A stretch of 64,000 nt of DNA from Streptomyces sp. P3 (GCA_016893485.2 JAFEKX020000001.1:9565501-9629500); one strand, 5' to 3'. Shown: positions 36,891 through 47,075, counted from the stretch's first letter. Made by a program: numbers and translations. Notes: generated from the letters alone by a model not told the origin.

Positions 36891-39582
36891 ATGAAACCCC
36901 GACGCATCGGTGCGGTAACGATCAAGGCGCTCGCAGCAGCAGCGATCGCCATCGCGGCCGCACTGCCCGCCCAGCCCGCATTCGCGGCCGCGACGAACTT
37001 CTACGTCGACCCGGTCAACGGCAACGACGGCAACTCCGGCACCAGCACCGCTTCGGCGTTCCGGACCATCCAGGCCGCGCAGAACGCGGTCCGGGCGATC
37101 AACTCGAACATGGCCGACGACATCGTGGTGAACCTGCGGGGTGGCACCTACACCCTGACCGCCCCGATCTCCTTCGGCACCGGCGACTCGGGCACCAACG
37201 GCCACACCGTCGTCTACCAGTCGTACAACGGTGAGACCCCGGTGATCAGCGGCGGCCAGTCGATCACCGGCTGGACCGCGGCGAGCAACGGCGAGTTCAA
37301 GGCGTCCATCGGCTCCCTCAACTTCCGGCAGCTGTACGTCAACGGGGTCCGAGCCACCCGGGCCCGCTTCCCCGATGCCGGCACCGACTTCCAACTGCAA
37401 GGCAGCGACAGCACCAACAAGCTGCTGAAGGTGCTCGCCTCGCAGACCTCGAACTGGGGCAACCTGAACCAGGTCGAGATGATGCTGGAGACGCAGTGGG
37501 GTGAGAGCTACCTGCGGCTGAAGTCGATCAGCACCGCGGGCAGCACCGCCAACATCTCGATCCAGGACCACGAGGCGGGCATCCTCTTCCAGCGCCCCTT
37601 CCCGATCCTCGCCAACGGCTCCCCCTGCACTTCGAGAACGCCCACGAGTTCCTCAACGAGCCGGGCGAGTTCTACGTCGATACGGCCGCGCAGACCCTCT
37701 ACTACAAGCCTCGCCCCGGCGAGAACATGTCCACCGCCAGCGTCCAGGCGCCGACCGTCCAGACACTGTTCGACATCAAGGGCACCAGCCTCGACAGCCC
37801 CGCCCACGACCTGAGCTTCTCCGGGCTCACCTTCACCCAGACCACCTGGATGGAGGCCAGCAACAACGGCTACCTCAACGGTCAGGGCGGCAACTACAAC
37901 GTCTCCTCCGACACCTCCAACCACCAGTTCGTCGCTCGTCCGCCGGCCGGGGTCCAGGCCGCGGACGCCGACCGGGTCTCCTTCACCGGCAACACCTTCA
38001 CGCAGCTAGGCGCCTCCGCCCTCGACCTCTCGCACGGGGTGCACGACAGCACCGCGACCGGCAACTACATCTCCGACATCGCCGGCAACGGGGTCATGGT
38101 CGGCAAGTTCTCCGACCCGACCGTGGAGATGCACACCATCTACAACCCGCCGACCTCGCCGACCGGTGAGGACGCCCGGGAGGTGGTCAAGAACGTCACC
38201 GTCAAGGACAACCTGATCACCCGGATCGGTCAGGACTACCTCGGCACCGCGGGCATCGACGCGGGCTTCGTCAACAACACCACCATCGACCACAACGACA
38301 TCTCCGACACCCCCTGGGCCGCCATCTCGCTCGGCTGGGGCTGGCAGTCGGCGGCCAACGCCGAAGGCAACAACAGCATCAGCTTCAACCGGATCGGCAA
38401 CGTGATGAACCGGCTGTGCGACTCCGCAGCCATCTACCACCTCTCCAACGACCCCGGCACGGTCATCAACGGCAACTACATCCACGACGTGGTCCGCAGC
38501 CCGGCCGACTGCACGTCCGCGGTCGCCGGGCTGTACCTGGACGAGGGGTCGAACAACATGACCGTCTCGAACAACGTGCTGTCACACACCGACGGATTCA
38601 TCAACCAGAACCGCAACGGCTCCAGCATCACGCTCACCAACAACACCACCTCCGGCGACGCGGTGATCAAAGCCTCCGGTCTCGAACCCGCTTACCAGGG
38701 GCTGACGGCGAAGGCCAACCTCGCCTACAACAGGCCCGCGTCCTCCTCCTCGGTGAACGGCTCATCCTGGGTGCCGGCCAGAGCCAACGACAACAACGGC
38801 GCGACCGGCTGGTCCCCGACCGGCACCGACACCTCGGCCTGGTGGCAGGTCGACCTCGGCCAGTCCTACCAGCTCGGCCAGTTCGCCCTGACCACCCGCC
38901 AGGACCTGGACCAGACGGCCACGCGCAGCAACTTCGAGATCCGGGGCTCCAACGACCCGTCGTTCGCCACCTACACCGTGCTCGGGCGCCAGGGCGCCAC
39001 CACCCTGCCGCTCGCCTCGACGCTCACCGGTGACATCGACGTCCGCCGGGCCTTCCGCTACGTGCGGGTCGCCAAGACCGACGGCGGCTACTTCTTCATC
39101 GCCGACTTCAGCGTGCAGCAGGCCGGCGGCGCGCAGGCGACCGCGACCGGTACGCCGAACACCGACCCGTCGACGTTCTACACGATAAAGAACGCCAACA
39201 GCGGGCTGCTGATGGACGTCAGCGGCGCATCCACCGCGGACAGCGCCGGCGTCATCCAGTCGACGAGCACCGGTAGTGCCAGCCAGCAGTGGAACATCGT
39301 CCCGGTCAGCGGTCAGCTCTTCAAGATCGTGAACCGGAACAGCGGCAAGGTCCTCGACATGAACGCCTCCAGTCACCGGCGGGGACCACGCTGCAGCAGT
39401 TCACCTACGGCGGCGGCAACAACCAGCTGTGGTACTTCGAACCGGCCAGCGGCGGGTTCCTCATCCGCAACTTCGAGAGCCGGCAGGCCCTGGAGATAGG
39501 CGGCGGATCGACGGCGAACGGAGCCGCCGTCGCCCAGTGGATGGCCCTGAACCAGTCCAACCAGACCTGGACGATCCAGTAA
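36891..39582 (+). pseudogene. Secreted GH141-like beta-helix enzyme with F5/8-type and ricin-type modules, two frameshifts
   Basis: ATG 36891 follows GGAGGAGGG. A signal peptide (AAAAIAIAAALPAQPAFA) precedes FYVDPVNGNDGNSGTSTASA, the start of a right-handed beta-helix with IVVNLRGGTYTL and LNFRQLYVNGVRATRARFPD, features of GH141. The frame is lost near 37620 (one C missing: NGSP to LHFENAHEF) and again near 39372. The helix continues to about 38690. Then come a discoidin/CBM32-like domain (WQVDLGQSYQLGQFALTTRQ) and a ricin/CBM13-like domain (NSGLLMDVSGAS, QWNIVPVSGQLFKIVNRNSG, QTWTIQ end). GH141 includes an alpha-L-fucosidase and a xylanase, so release of L-fucose outside the cell is plausible. 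Confidence 0.78.
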
Positions 39583-39702
39583 TCCAGCAATCCAATATTC
39601 CAGCAATCCAGTGAGTCAGTGACAGGTTGACCCCGACATCGGGCGGCAAGCGGCGAGGTTGAGAGCGGTGCTCTTCAACCTCGCCGCCTCCACCCGCCAA
39701 CA

Positions 39703-39736
39703 TCGAAGCCGCCCTTTCACGAAGGGGCGGCTTCGA
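39703..39736 (+). terminator. Strong terminator after the GH141 gene
   Basis: A perfect 12-base stem (39703-39714 with 39725-39736) and a 10-base loop, about 120 bases beyond the stop codon. Confidence 0.85.
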
Positions 39737-40175
39737 CACGTTCCCAGACTGAGGTACCTGACGGCGCATACTCGGCACTTCGCCCAGCTCAGCGCTGCTC
39801 TCGAGGACATCCTCGCCATCAGCACCGCTCGCAGGCCGGGTCGGCCTCCGCGACACCGCCCGGCCGCCCCGGGTCGGCCTGCCCACCCGAGCAGGAGGTC
39901 TTCTCACCGGTCCCGCCCGACGGACCGCACCCGCTCGGCGAAGGCACACAGATCGGGATCGCCTAGGATCCGGCCAACCCCCCATCCTCGCCGCGAGCGC
40001 CGCGCCCTCGTCTCATTCTGAGGATGCCGCACTCCTACACCTCGATGTGCGAGCCCGCTGCACTCCCCAGGTCGAGATCATCGGCGAGCGGTCCGGCCAA
40101 GGGGACCCTCAGTGCCGCTGCGGATTGCAAGGGACGGTTCCCACCTCCGGCACAGGTAATCGGGCCGGAACAGCT
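39737..40175. other. Intergenic region, nothing recognised
   Basis: Short open frames are present but none shows a known family or a convincing ribosome site. Confidence 0.4.
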
Positions 40176-40892
40176 TCAATGCAGGATGCTGACCGCGCGG
40201 GCGATCACGAGGAGCGAAGTCACCAGAGCGGCGACGCTTTCCACACTCATCATGAACTTGGCGCGTGCGGAGAGGGGCATCGTGTCCGTGGGGCTGAAAG
40301 CGGTGGAGTTGGTCACCGACACATAGAGGTAGTCCATCAGCGTAGGCACCCAGTCAGATGTCTTGCTCGCGCCGTCGGAGACCTCCTGGACGGCGTCGTC
40401 GTTCTCGTCCTGCGAGAATCGGAAGTCCGCCAACGGCAGTGATTCACGGGGCGCTTGAGTCCGGCTGACCGGGCCGCCCCGGTCCAGTTCCCAGTAGGCC
40501 AGACCGAAGACGATGATGTTGGTGAGCCAGATCTGCAACGAGGCCACCAACAGCCCCCGGCCGTCCTTTACTTCGGCTGACACCAGCTCATGGATCAGGG
40601 TGCCCAGCGCGAGGAGGTTGCTCGCCGCGATAACGGCGACGAGCGTCAGCGAGAGGACACGGAACATCCGTGTCTGTCGCGTCAGTCGTCGCGGATTGAT
40701 CGCCACGAGAGGTACGAGCAGCAGACACTCCAAGGCCGGTAGCACATAGCGGGGAGCGACCAGGAGCCGCTGGGGCAGGAGAAGGTACAGCGCGATGGCG
40801 ATGAGTGTCGCTGCCACACCTGGTAGCCGAGCCTCTCCTCGGCGCTCGTGCCGCGGATGCCTGAACCGGGCTTCTTCACGCGCTCGCGGCAT
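40176..40892 (-). CDS. Conserved integral membrane protein
   Basis: The 238-residue frame from ATG 40892 is intact. After a basic N-terminus it has about five hydrophobic helices: GVAATLIAIALYLLLPQRLL, LPALECLLLVPLVAINP, LSLTLVAVIAASNLLALGTL, LQIWLTNIIVFGLAYWELDR and ESVAALVTSLLVIARAVSIL. Between helices 4 and 5 lies DYLYVSVTNSTAFSPTDTMP, which resembles the pore-loop approach of small ion-channel-like proteins. A transport or channel role is only a suggestion. A gene-free stretch of 112 bases separates it from the LPFR gene. Confidence 0.7.
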   Translation of the reverse strand: MPRAREEARFRHPRHERRGEARLPGVAATLIAIALYLLLPQRLLVAPRYVLPALECLLLVPLVAINPRRLTRQTRMFRVLSLTLVAVIAASNLLALGTLIHELVSAEVKDGRGLLVASLQIWLTNIIVFGLAYWELDRGGPVSRTQAPRESLPLADFRFSQDENDDAVQEVSDGASKTSDWVPTLMDYLYVSVTNSTAFSPTDTMPLSARAKFMMSVESVAALVTSLLVIARAVSILH

Positions 40893-41004
40893 GACCAGTC
40901 CTCAATCTCGATCTGAGCTGGCGAATGAAAATGGGTACACCGGGTCCGCGGGGCTCGGAGTCGCTCCCGTGCGAACACCTGCCCGAAAGGGCACCCGGCA
41001 TTTC

Positions 41005-41133
41005 TCAGTGACGGCCGTGTGCGTTGTCGGAGGCGCCGCCGAAGAGTCGGGCAACGGCGCGGAAGGGCAGGGTGACGACGGTGGCGATCGCGCCGCCGAT
41101 CGAGCGCAGTACGTCAGCGATGGCCTTGAACAT
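41005..41133 (-). CDS. LPFR-motif small protein
   Basis: ATG 41133 starts a 42-residue protein: MFKAIADVLRSIGGAIATVV then TLPFRAVARLFGGASDNAHG. The hydrophobic helix followed by the LPFR motif matches the streptomycete family of that name. It is likely membrane-bound, of unknown role. It is too short to be found without the motif. Confidence 0.7.
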   Translation of the reverse strand: MFKAIADVLRSIGGAIATVVTLPFRAVARLFGGASDNAHGRH

Positions 41134-41238
41134 GGGGGTCCTATCTTCGAGGTGGGCGTGCCCGAACTGGGAAGCGCCGTTCTGAGCAGTGCGGTATGAC
41201 ACGGAGGGTGGCTGCCCTCCGCGGGTCGGGTTTCTGAT

Positions 41239-41805
41239 TCAGGACCCGATGAGGGCTTTGTTGATCGCGGAGACGAAGGCGTCGAGATCCTTGGGCGTGC
41301 GGGAAGTGATCAGGGTGTAGCCGCCGGCACTGTCGCTGACCACGGGATCGTCGACCCAGGACGCGGCGCCGGCGTTGCGGATGTCGGTGCGCAGCGAGGC
41401 GTAGGACGTCAGCGTCTTGCCCCGGACGGCGTCGGCTTCTACCAAGGCCCAAGGACCGTGGCAGATGGCGGCGACGGGACGGCCCGAGGCGACGAACGCC
41501 GTGACGATGGCGAGCGCCCTGTCGTCCAGGCGAAGCTGGTCGGCGTTGAGAGTGCCGCCGGGGAGCAGAAGGAGCTGGTAGTTGTCGGGATCCACCACGT
41601 CGAAGGTGGCGTCGGGCTCCACGGTATCGCCGGGGTCCTTGTCTCCCACCAGGGTCTGGACCGAGTCCGCCGTAGCGGCGGCGACGGTGACGTCCGCGCC
41701 GTCCTCCCGCAGCCGCTTGAGCGGCACCAGCAGTTCGTCCTGTTCGACTCCGTAGTTAGTGACGAGCGCCAGCACGCGGCGGCCGTTGAGGGGCTTGTCA
41801 GTCAT
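41239..41805 (-). CDS. DJ-1/PfpI-family protein (class I glutamine amidotransferase-like)
   Basis: The 188-residue frame from ATG 41805 is intact. It shows RRVLALVTNYGVEQDELLVP with the conserved Glu, LLLLPGGTLNADQLR and the nucleophile elbow AAICHGPWALVEA with its Cys and His. YASLRTDIRNAGA and WVDDPVVSDSAGGYTLITSR follow. The family includes glyoxalases, deglycases and PfpI-type stress proteases. The exact activity cannot be told. The plasmid-stabilisation-like gene next to it also suggests a stress locus. Confidence 0.85.
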   Translation of the reverse strand: MTDKPLNGRRVLALVTNYGVEQDELLVPLKRLREDGADVTVAAATADSVQTLVGDKDPGDTVEPDATFDVVDPDNYQLLLLPGGTLNADQLRLDDRALAIVTAFVASGRPVAAICHGPWALVEADAVRGKTLTSYASLRTDIRNAGAASWVDDPVVSDSAGGYTLITSRTPKDLDAFVSAINKALIGS

Positions 41806-41859
41806 CGTGATGCGCCTTTCTTCGGGACGATGCCGCAGGTCTGCTGATTGTGTGATGGG

Positions 41860-42180
41860 TCAGTGGCCAAGGGCCTTGCGCAGCTGCGGCTTGTTCATGG
41901 AGGAGCGGCCATGGATGCTGCGCTTCCTGGCCTCTTCGTAGAGCTGGTCCCTGGTGCTTACGGGGCCGCGGTGCGAGCGCTCGCCCCCGCGTTGCGAGGC
42001 GGACTTTTTGTCCTGGTGGAGGTCTTGCTCGCCTGTTGAGTTTCGCCCGAGCGAGTTCGCTCCTTGTTGACGGTCCGGGCGGCGATCTCCTCCGCCCGTC
42101 CGGTGGAGGCTCCCAATTCTTCGCACCGTCCTTGACGTGCTCGTACCGCCGTTCCCGCTTGGGTTCGAACCTGCTGGCAT
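41860..42180 (-). pseudogene. Lys/Arg-rich protein of the family annotated as plasmid stabilisation protein, frameshifted
   Basis: ATG 42180 starts MPAGSNP. Pieces in other frames read KRERRYEHVKDGA, then GASTGRAEEIAARTVNKERT. The final frame gives KKSASQRGGERSHRGPVSTR, DQLYEEARKRSIHGRSSMNK and PQLRKALGH. The end resembles a Rho-N/SAP-type helix-extended-loop-helix that binds nucleic acid. The corrected length is about 105 residues. The annotation used for relatives is not experimentally backed as far as I know. Confidence 0.6.
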
Positions 42181-42842
42181 GACTGCTCTCCTCGCCTCGG
42201 AATCAACACGGGGATAAATGCGTCCCCACTCTTCGCATGCTCAGTACGGGACGGCTCACACTCACTCCCACCTCTTCCAGTGCACACTGTTCCGCCGCCC
42301 CTCGCCTCTTCTGCTTGGTCGCGATAGCCAGCGGGCACGGACGGTTTCGCCTACACCCCTGCCCCCGGACGACACTCGTTCCCGAAGGGCTCATCTCACG
42401 CAGCTCCCACCAGGCCGATCTGGCGACGTTCACGGGTCGGAACCTGACCGCGGTGCGTGTCGGCCAGTTGGCCCAAGAAGGGTGCGGCACTGCTGAGGTG
42501 GGCAGATACGCGGGTACAACTACCTTCCTGCGCAAAGGAGTTCATGTTCGTCGCGGCTCCGACGCTTGCGACGCACCGGGAGCCGGACACGGGACTGGGG
42601 CGGTCCTGGGGCCGTACAGCTTTGTTCGCCACGCGGCGGCGTCCGCACCCTGCCTATACCCAGCCCGGCATCCCGAGCCGGCCGAGAGCGGAAACCAGCT
42701 GCACCTGCGTCGACCACTTCGATGGTGCTCGAAAAGCTAGAAAGCTTCCATGCAGGCCTGAAGGATGTCTGGCGGCTCGAACAAGCGAGCTGGCCACTTG
42801 AACCGATCCGTGGTGGACCTTCTCCCATGGAGAAATCGTCGG
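42181..42842. other. Region with no recognised gene
   Basis: Both strands have open frames due to high GC, but none shows a family signature. Confidence 0.4.
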
Positions 42843-43159
42843 CATGGTCCGTACCTTGCGTCGCGCGGGCGCGGTGACCGCGCTCTGTCTGATCGCCAGC
42901 ACGGCCGTCGGCACGGCATCGGCAGCTCCTCGGCAGACCCGGTTCAGACCTTTCAAAACGGGCTAGAGGGTGCCTCGACCACAACAACAGGGATGGAGCT
43001 CGCTCCTATCCCTGCAACGGTGGCGCCTGGCAGGAGTGGCGAGTCCGTGAGCGCCTTCCAACCTGGCTGTGAGATCGAGGGGTTGCGGTGACAGGACAAC
43101 GAAGCCCCAGGTAGATGGGTTGTCGGCTCACAGCAACCTTCTCCGCCTAGAGCCGCGGG

Positions 43160-43376
43160 TCATGGCCCACCCATCCGGGCTGCACCTGTCTACTTCCGAG
43201 CTGCGGCCGCTGCGGCGGGGGTTGGCCGCTCGGCGACGACAGATCGGCACCCAGTGGCGGCTGACCTGCAGCCGTCAGGCGCTGACGAGGCTGGCGCACC
43301 TGCGCTGCAACCACACCTTCGCCGGGCTCGCATCCAGATTCCGCGTGGGTCTGCCCCCAGCCGTACCGCCGCGAGA
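43160..43376 (+). pseudogene. N-terminal fragment of IS5-family transposase (left arm)
   Basis: The segment reads MAHPSGLHLSTSELRPLRRG, LAARRRQIGTQWRLTCSRQA, LTRLAHLRCNHTFAGLASRF. It parallels the right-arm transposase (LLRELTARRRRIGTRWRRLT, MTLDHLRCGHTFAQLAAGFG) residue by residue at moderate identity, then breaks off after the helix-turn-helix. Confidence 0.75.
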
Positions 43377-43378
43377 GG

Positions 43379-43720
43379 TCAAAACCCACGCTGCGGAGGA
43401 ACATCTGATCGCACGAGGCGGACTCGCGTGGCTGGTATGCGTTCGGGCAGGTAGACGAATCCGTTGCCGTTGTCGAGGAGCAACTCCTCATCGACGCCGT
43501 CCGCGGACCAGAGATCAACCGGCCCACCAGTGTTGTTGATCCGAAAGAAGAACTCCGCTTCCTCCTCGTCCCGAAAGACGAAGATCCCCTCCACCTCAGG
43601 GCGGTGGCTGCCGGCGATTCCCCGTGCGGCGCTCATCCGGGCCCAATCCAGGCCATGCTGGGCGATCGACCGGCGATTGAGCACGGACGAAACGTGGAAG
43701 TGGTTCGGCGTATCAAACAT
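43379..43720 (-). CDS. Transposon cargo protein of unknown function, ART-like start
   Basis: The intact 113-residue frame from ATG 43720 reads MFDTPNHFHVSSVLNRRSIA then QHGLDWARMSAARGIAGSHR. The FHVSS..NR.SI..HGL pattern resembles the opening of ADP-ribosyltransferase-fold or RNA 2'-phosphotransferase-like proteins. The remainder (VEGIFVFRDEEEAEFFFRIN, FVYLPERIPATRVRLVRSDV) is compact alpha/beta. I recall similar stand-alone proteins in actinobacteria without known function. Its position between two inverted IS copies makes it mobile cargo. Confidence 0.6.
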   Translation of the reverse strand: MFDTPNHFHVSSVLNRRSIAQHGLDWARMSAARGIAGSHRPEVEGIFVFRDEEEAEFFFRINNTGGPVDLWSADGVDEELLLDNGNGFVYLPERIPATRVRLVRSDVPPQRGF

Positions 43721-43771
43721 GCCAAAAGTATAGGAGCCGGTGAGGCTTCCTCCTCAGGTTAAGGCGGGCAG

Positions 43772-44493
43772 CTACAGGGTGAGGACGGCCTTGACAAGGT
43801 CGGTGATGTGGGTGGTGCTGCAGCGCGGAGCTTGCGCAGTAGGCGCCAGGACTTGAGAGTGGCCATGGCCTGTTCGCCGAGCGCGCGGATCTTCGCGTGG
43901 GAGCGGTTGACGGCCTTCTTCCCGGCGGAGAGCTTGTGGTAGCGGCCGCGGAAGGGGACACGGACGGCGTGGCCGGAGCCCCGGTACGCCTTGTCGGCCT
44001 AGCACCGCCGGTGTTGAGGGCGTCGAGCAGCCCGTGGGAGCGGGCTGCCCTGATGTCGTGGACCGCGCCTGCCAGGGCCGGCGAAAGCCCAGATGAGCTT
44101 CCCGAACGGGTCGGTGAGGACTTGGACGTTCATGCCGTGCTTGCGGTGCTTGCCGGAGTAGTAGGGGCGGTCTGCCGCGATACGGTCGATGGGAAGCAGG
44201 GTTCCGTCCAGGATCGCGAGCGCCTTGCGTGCGGCAACCGCCATGGCCTGCTGGAGGGTGGGGGCGAGGACGGCCAGGACGTCTACGGCCTCGGTGACGT
44301 AGCGGTGGGCGGTGGCCACGCCGACGCCAAACCCGGCCGCGAGTTGGGCGAAGGTATGACCGCAGCGCAGATGGTCCAGGGTCATCAACGCCTGTTGGCC
44401 GCAAGTGAGTCGACGCCAGCGGGTGCCGATCCGTCGCCGCCGAGCGGTCAGCTCCCGCAGCAGCAGGCGCAGTGGGGAAGTGGACAGGTCCAT
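43772..44493 (-). pseudogene. IS5-family transposase (right arm), frameshifted
   Basis: ATG 44493 starts MDLSTSPLRLLLRELTARRR. The helix-turn-helix (FAQLAAGFGVGVATAHRYVT) precedes ALAILDGTLLPIDRIAADRP (catalytic Asp) and YYSGKHRKHGMNVQVLTDPF. Frame changes between about 44080 and 43840 separate HDIRAARSHGLLDAL, then ADKAYRG (second Asp), KKAVNRSHAKIRALGEQAMA (Glu region) and the end THITDLVKAVLTL at 43772. The corrected length is about 250 residues. Confidence 0.78.
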
Positions 44494-45128
44494 TCGGACG
44501 GGTAGACAAGCACGCGAAGCTCCTGGCAGCGGAGGTTGGTCCTGGTCGATAACCCATCTACCAGGAGCTTCGTCGTTCTGTCACGCCAGCCCCAGCGACC
44601 CCAGCCATGTTGGAAAGGGCTCCATGTGTGGGCGACAGCATCCGATAGTTGCAGAACGTGGCAACCGGAAAGTGCCTCACGTTCAACCCACTCGGTGGCG
44701 ACATTGTCGATGCATTCGATTGCGATGCCAGCACGATTGAAAGCTGGTTTGTCGTGCCGCAGAGAAACGGCCGCATCGCTTTTCGGAACCAAGACACTGG
44801 CGAGTGCCTGTACCACGGCAGCGGCTCTTCCCTGTACCAGACCAGCTGAGACGCGGGCGACCCTGGGCAGGTGGAGGTAAAGCCCCGCGCCTCTCCCGGC
44901 AGGTTCGGAATTGGGGTTCGCCAACGGTCCCACGGGCCCGTTGGCGTACCGTCCGGGTCCAAGCCGTACGGCCACAGCCTGTTGGCGATTTTCGGCAGTT
45001 CGGTCCCAGAGGCCAGGTCCCAGGGGCCAGGGGTGAAGGTGTGGCTGTGGCCGACGGCCTGCCGGTAGCCGGTAGAGGGCCTTGGCGCCCTCCCGGTCCC
45101 CAGCCTCCTCCCGCGCGGGTCAGGCGGG

Positions 45129-46886
45129 TCAGACGGAAGGAGGGGTACGCAACGCGATCATGGCGACGTCGTCATCGTTGTCGCTGGGGCGGACCTGGTC
45201 CAGCAGCAAGTCGCAGAATGAGTCGAGGGGGCGGTGGGCGAGGGGAGGCCGCGTGTCGGCGCAGCCGGTCCAGCCCATGATCGATGGAGTGGTGCGGGGA
45301 TTCGACCAGTCCGTCGGTGTAGAGCAGAAGCGTGGCCTGGGGTGGCAGGACGGTGACTGCGTCGGGGCGAGGTCTGGTGACTCCGGTGCCGAGGAGTATG
45401 CCGTGAGCCTCGTCGAGGTAGCGGGTCTGACCGTCGTGGGTAATGAGCAGGGGCGGCGGGTGGCCGGCGTTCGTCCACGTCAGGCGCCACAGTGTGTCGT
45501 CGCCGAGTGTGAGCCTGGCGAGGATCATGGTGGCCATGGGTACCTCGGCTATGTGCATCACTGCCTCGTCGAGCTGAGTGACGACGGCGCTGGGTGTGGC
45601 CTCAGGATGGGACCAGGCGAAGGCGCGCAGCATGTTGCGGACCTGCGCCATGCCGGCTGCGGCGTCGAGGTCGTGCCCGACGACGTCGCCGATGACCAGT
45701 GCGTGGGCGTGGACGGCCAGAGCGAAGGCGTCGTACCAGTCACCGCCCACGGATGAGGCGTCCGGAGCGGGACGTAGCGCGCGGTCATTTCCAGTCCGGG
45801 CAGGACGGGAAGCTGGGGCAGCAGGTGGCGTTGCATGGTCTCGGCGACTTTGCGCTGGCGCTGGTACAGGCGCGCGTTGTCCAGCGCCAAGCCCGCCCGG
45901 CGGGTGAGGTCCTCCAGGAGCGGCAGGTCGGCAGGGGTGAAGGCGTCATGACGCTGGGCGCGGCCCAGAGTCAAGGCGCCGAGTACGTCGCGCAGTCCGC
46001 GAATGGGTGCGATGGCGGCGGAGTGCATACCTGTCGCGGTGAACAGGCGCTGCTGTTCGACCGCGATGCCAGAGTCGGGCGGACCTTGGTAGGTGGCGGG
46101 GCCGGCGAGGGAAGAAGCGGCGCCCCGCAAGGCCCGTGACAGGGGCATCGGAGACTCCGCCGGCACCGGAGGCATCGGGCCCTGCAGGTCATCCCGTTCG
46201 ACGAGCATGCCGTCCTTGTGCTCCATCACGAGCACGCGTCGCACTTCATCACGTTCGGTGAGCAGGTCGAACACGGCCCAGTCCGCGAGCCGGGGCACGG
46301 TAAGGGCCGCCAGTCGGTGCAGCGCCTCGTCCACGTCCAGGGTGGATGTGAGGCGCGTGGTCGTCTCCGCCAGCAGGGTAAGGCGGTCCAGCTCCGTCAG
46401 CGGCGCGGAGTACCCGCCCTCGCTGTGGCGGACGTCCGGCTGCTCCGGCGTGTACAGCATTGCCAGTCCACCTGTCCCGCCCGGACCGGGTGCGTAGGGC
46501 GTGACCAACCAGGACAACTGGACGAGAGTGCCGTCCCCCGGGCGAACCACTCGGCCTCGCCATGCCTGGTGTCCCCGTGACGAGAGCCTTCCGGATCCGG
46601 CAGCGCGTGCGCGGCACCGAGTGTCCGTATCTGTCTCTGTGGAGCAGGTCGTGGAAGTCCTGGCCGACGAGTTCTGAGGCTTTCCTGCCAAGCAGGCTTT
46701 GGGCCGCGCTGTTGTTGACCGCGACGATGAGGCCATTGTCATCGACCGCGAAGGCGGAGGCTCGCAGGTTTTCCAACGTTCCGTTGAGCAGGGCGCCAGA
46801 ACGCGCCTGGTTGAGCAGGGCGCCAGAACGCGCCTGGTGGCCGGGCAGGGGAGCACTTCCCGGCCGGGAGCGGCGACGTCGTCCAT
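45129..46886 (-). pseudogene. PAS-GAF-SpoIIE serine phosphatase, several frameshifts
   Basis: ATG 46886 follows GAGGAAAG. The pieces assemble into a PAS domain (ENLRASAFAVDDNGLIVAVN, SLLGRKASELVGQDFHDLLH), a GAF domain (LDVDEALHRLAALTVPRLAD, TGMHSAAIAPIRGLRDVLGA, LDNARLYQRQRKVAETMQRH) and a PP2C/SpoIIE domain (VGGDWYDAFALAVHAHALVI, GDVVGHDLDAAAGMAQVRNM, LTWTNAGHPPPLLI, LLLYTDGLVESPHHSIDHGL), ending at 45129. Metal-binding Asp residues are visible in GGDWYD, GDVVGHD and YTDGLVE. It likely dephosphorylates an anti-anti-sigma factor in response to an unknown signal. A 27-bp tandem duplication lies near its start. Confidence 0.85.
46784..46837 (+). repeat. Tandem 27-bp duplication in the phosphatase gene
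   Basis: Bases 46784-46810 are repeated exactly at 46811-46837. The unit keeps the frame and adds nine residues near the N-terminus. Confidence 0.95.
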
Positions 46887-47075
46887 GTCTTTCCTCTGTT
46901 CAAGCCCGAAACTAGCCGCGTACCCCAACCGGACTCCGCCATGCACCGAGGGCTCGTCTCCCCTGCTACAACTGCTCGAGCACATCTGGGTGGCACAGGA
47001 GGAGGCCGTCCCTGAAGTCCCGAGCGTCGGCCGCGGGGGATGAGGAAGACCCTGGGGGTGCCCCCATGACTTTGG

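Larger units (their letters stand above)
43088..44584. mobile_element. Composite transposon-like unit: two inverted IS5-like ends around a cargo gene
   Basis: The ends 43088-43124 and 44548-44584 are 37-base inverted repeats with about six mismatches. Homology continues inward into the 5' parts of two related transposase genes facing each other: a truncated one on the left (plus) and a nearly full one on the right (minus). Between them lies one unrelated gene (43379-43720). No clear target duplication is visible. The unit sits within the lectin gene. Confidence 0.75.
42843..44849 (+). pseudogene. Secreted ricin-type lectin gene split by a transposon
   Basis: ATG 42843 encodes a signal peptide (AVTALCLIASTAVGTASA). 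Small frame changes then give ADPVQTFQNGLEG and CLDHNNRDGARSYPCNGGAW followed by QEWRV, a ricin-type (QxW) repeat. The composite element 43088-44584 interrupts it. On the far side (44649-44849) the lectin resumes as LQNVATGKCLTFNPLGGDIV, then FRNQDTGECLYHGSGSSLYQ and the stop. The rejoined mature domain is a single beta-trefoil of about 120 residues. Confidence 0.7.

Noticed and set aside
42181..42842. Overlapping open frames on both strands suggesting a gene before the lectin.
   Set aside because: No frame has a recognisable family, signal peptide or ribosome site, and the frames on both strands are of similar low quality.
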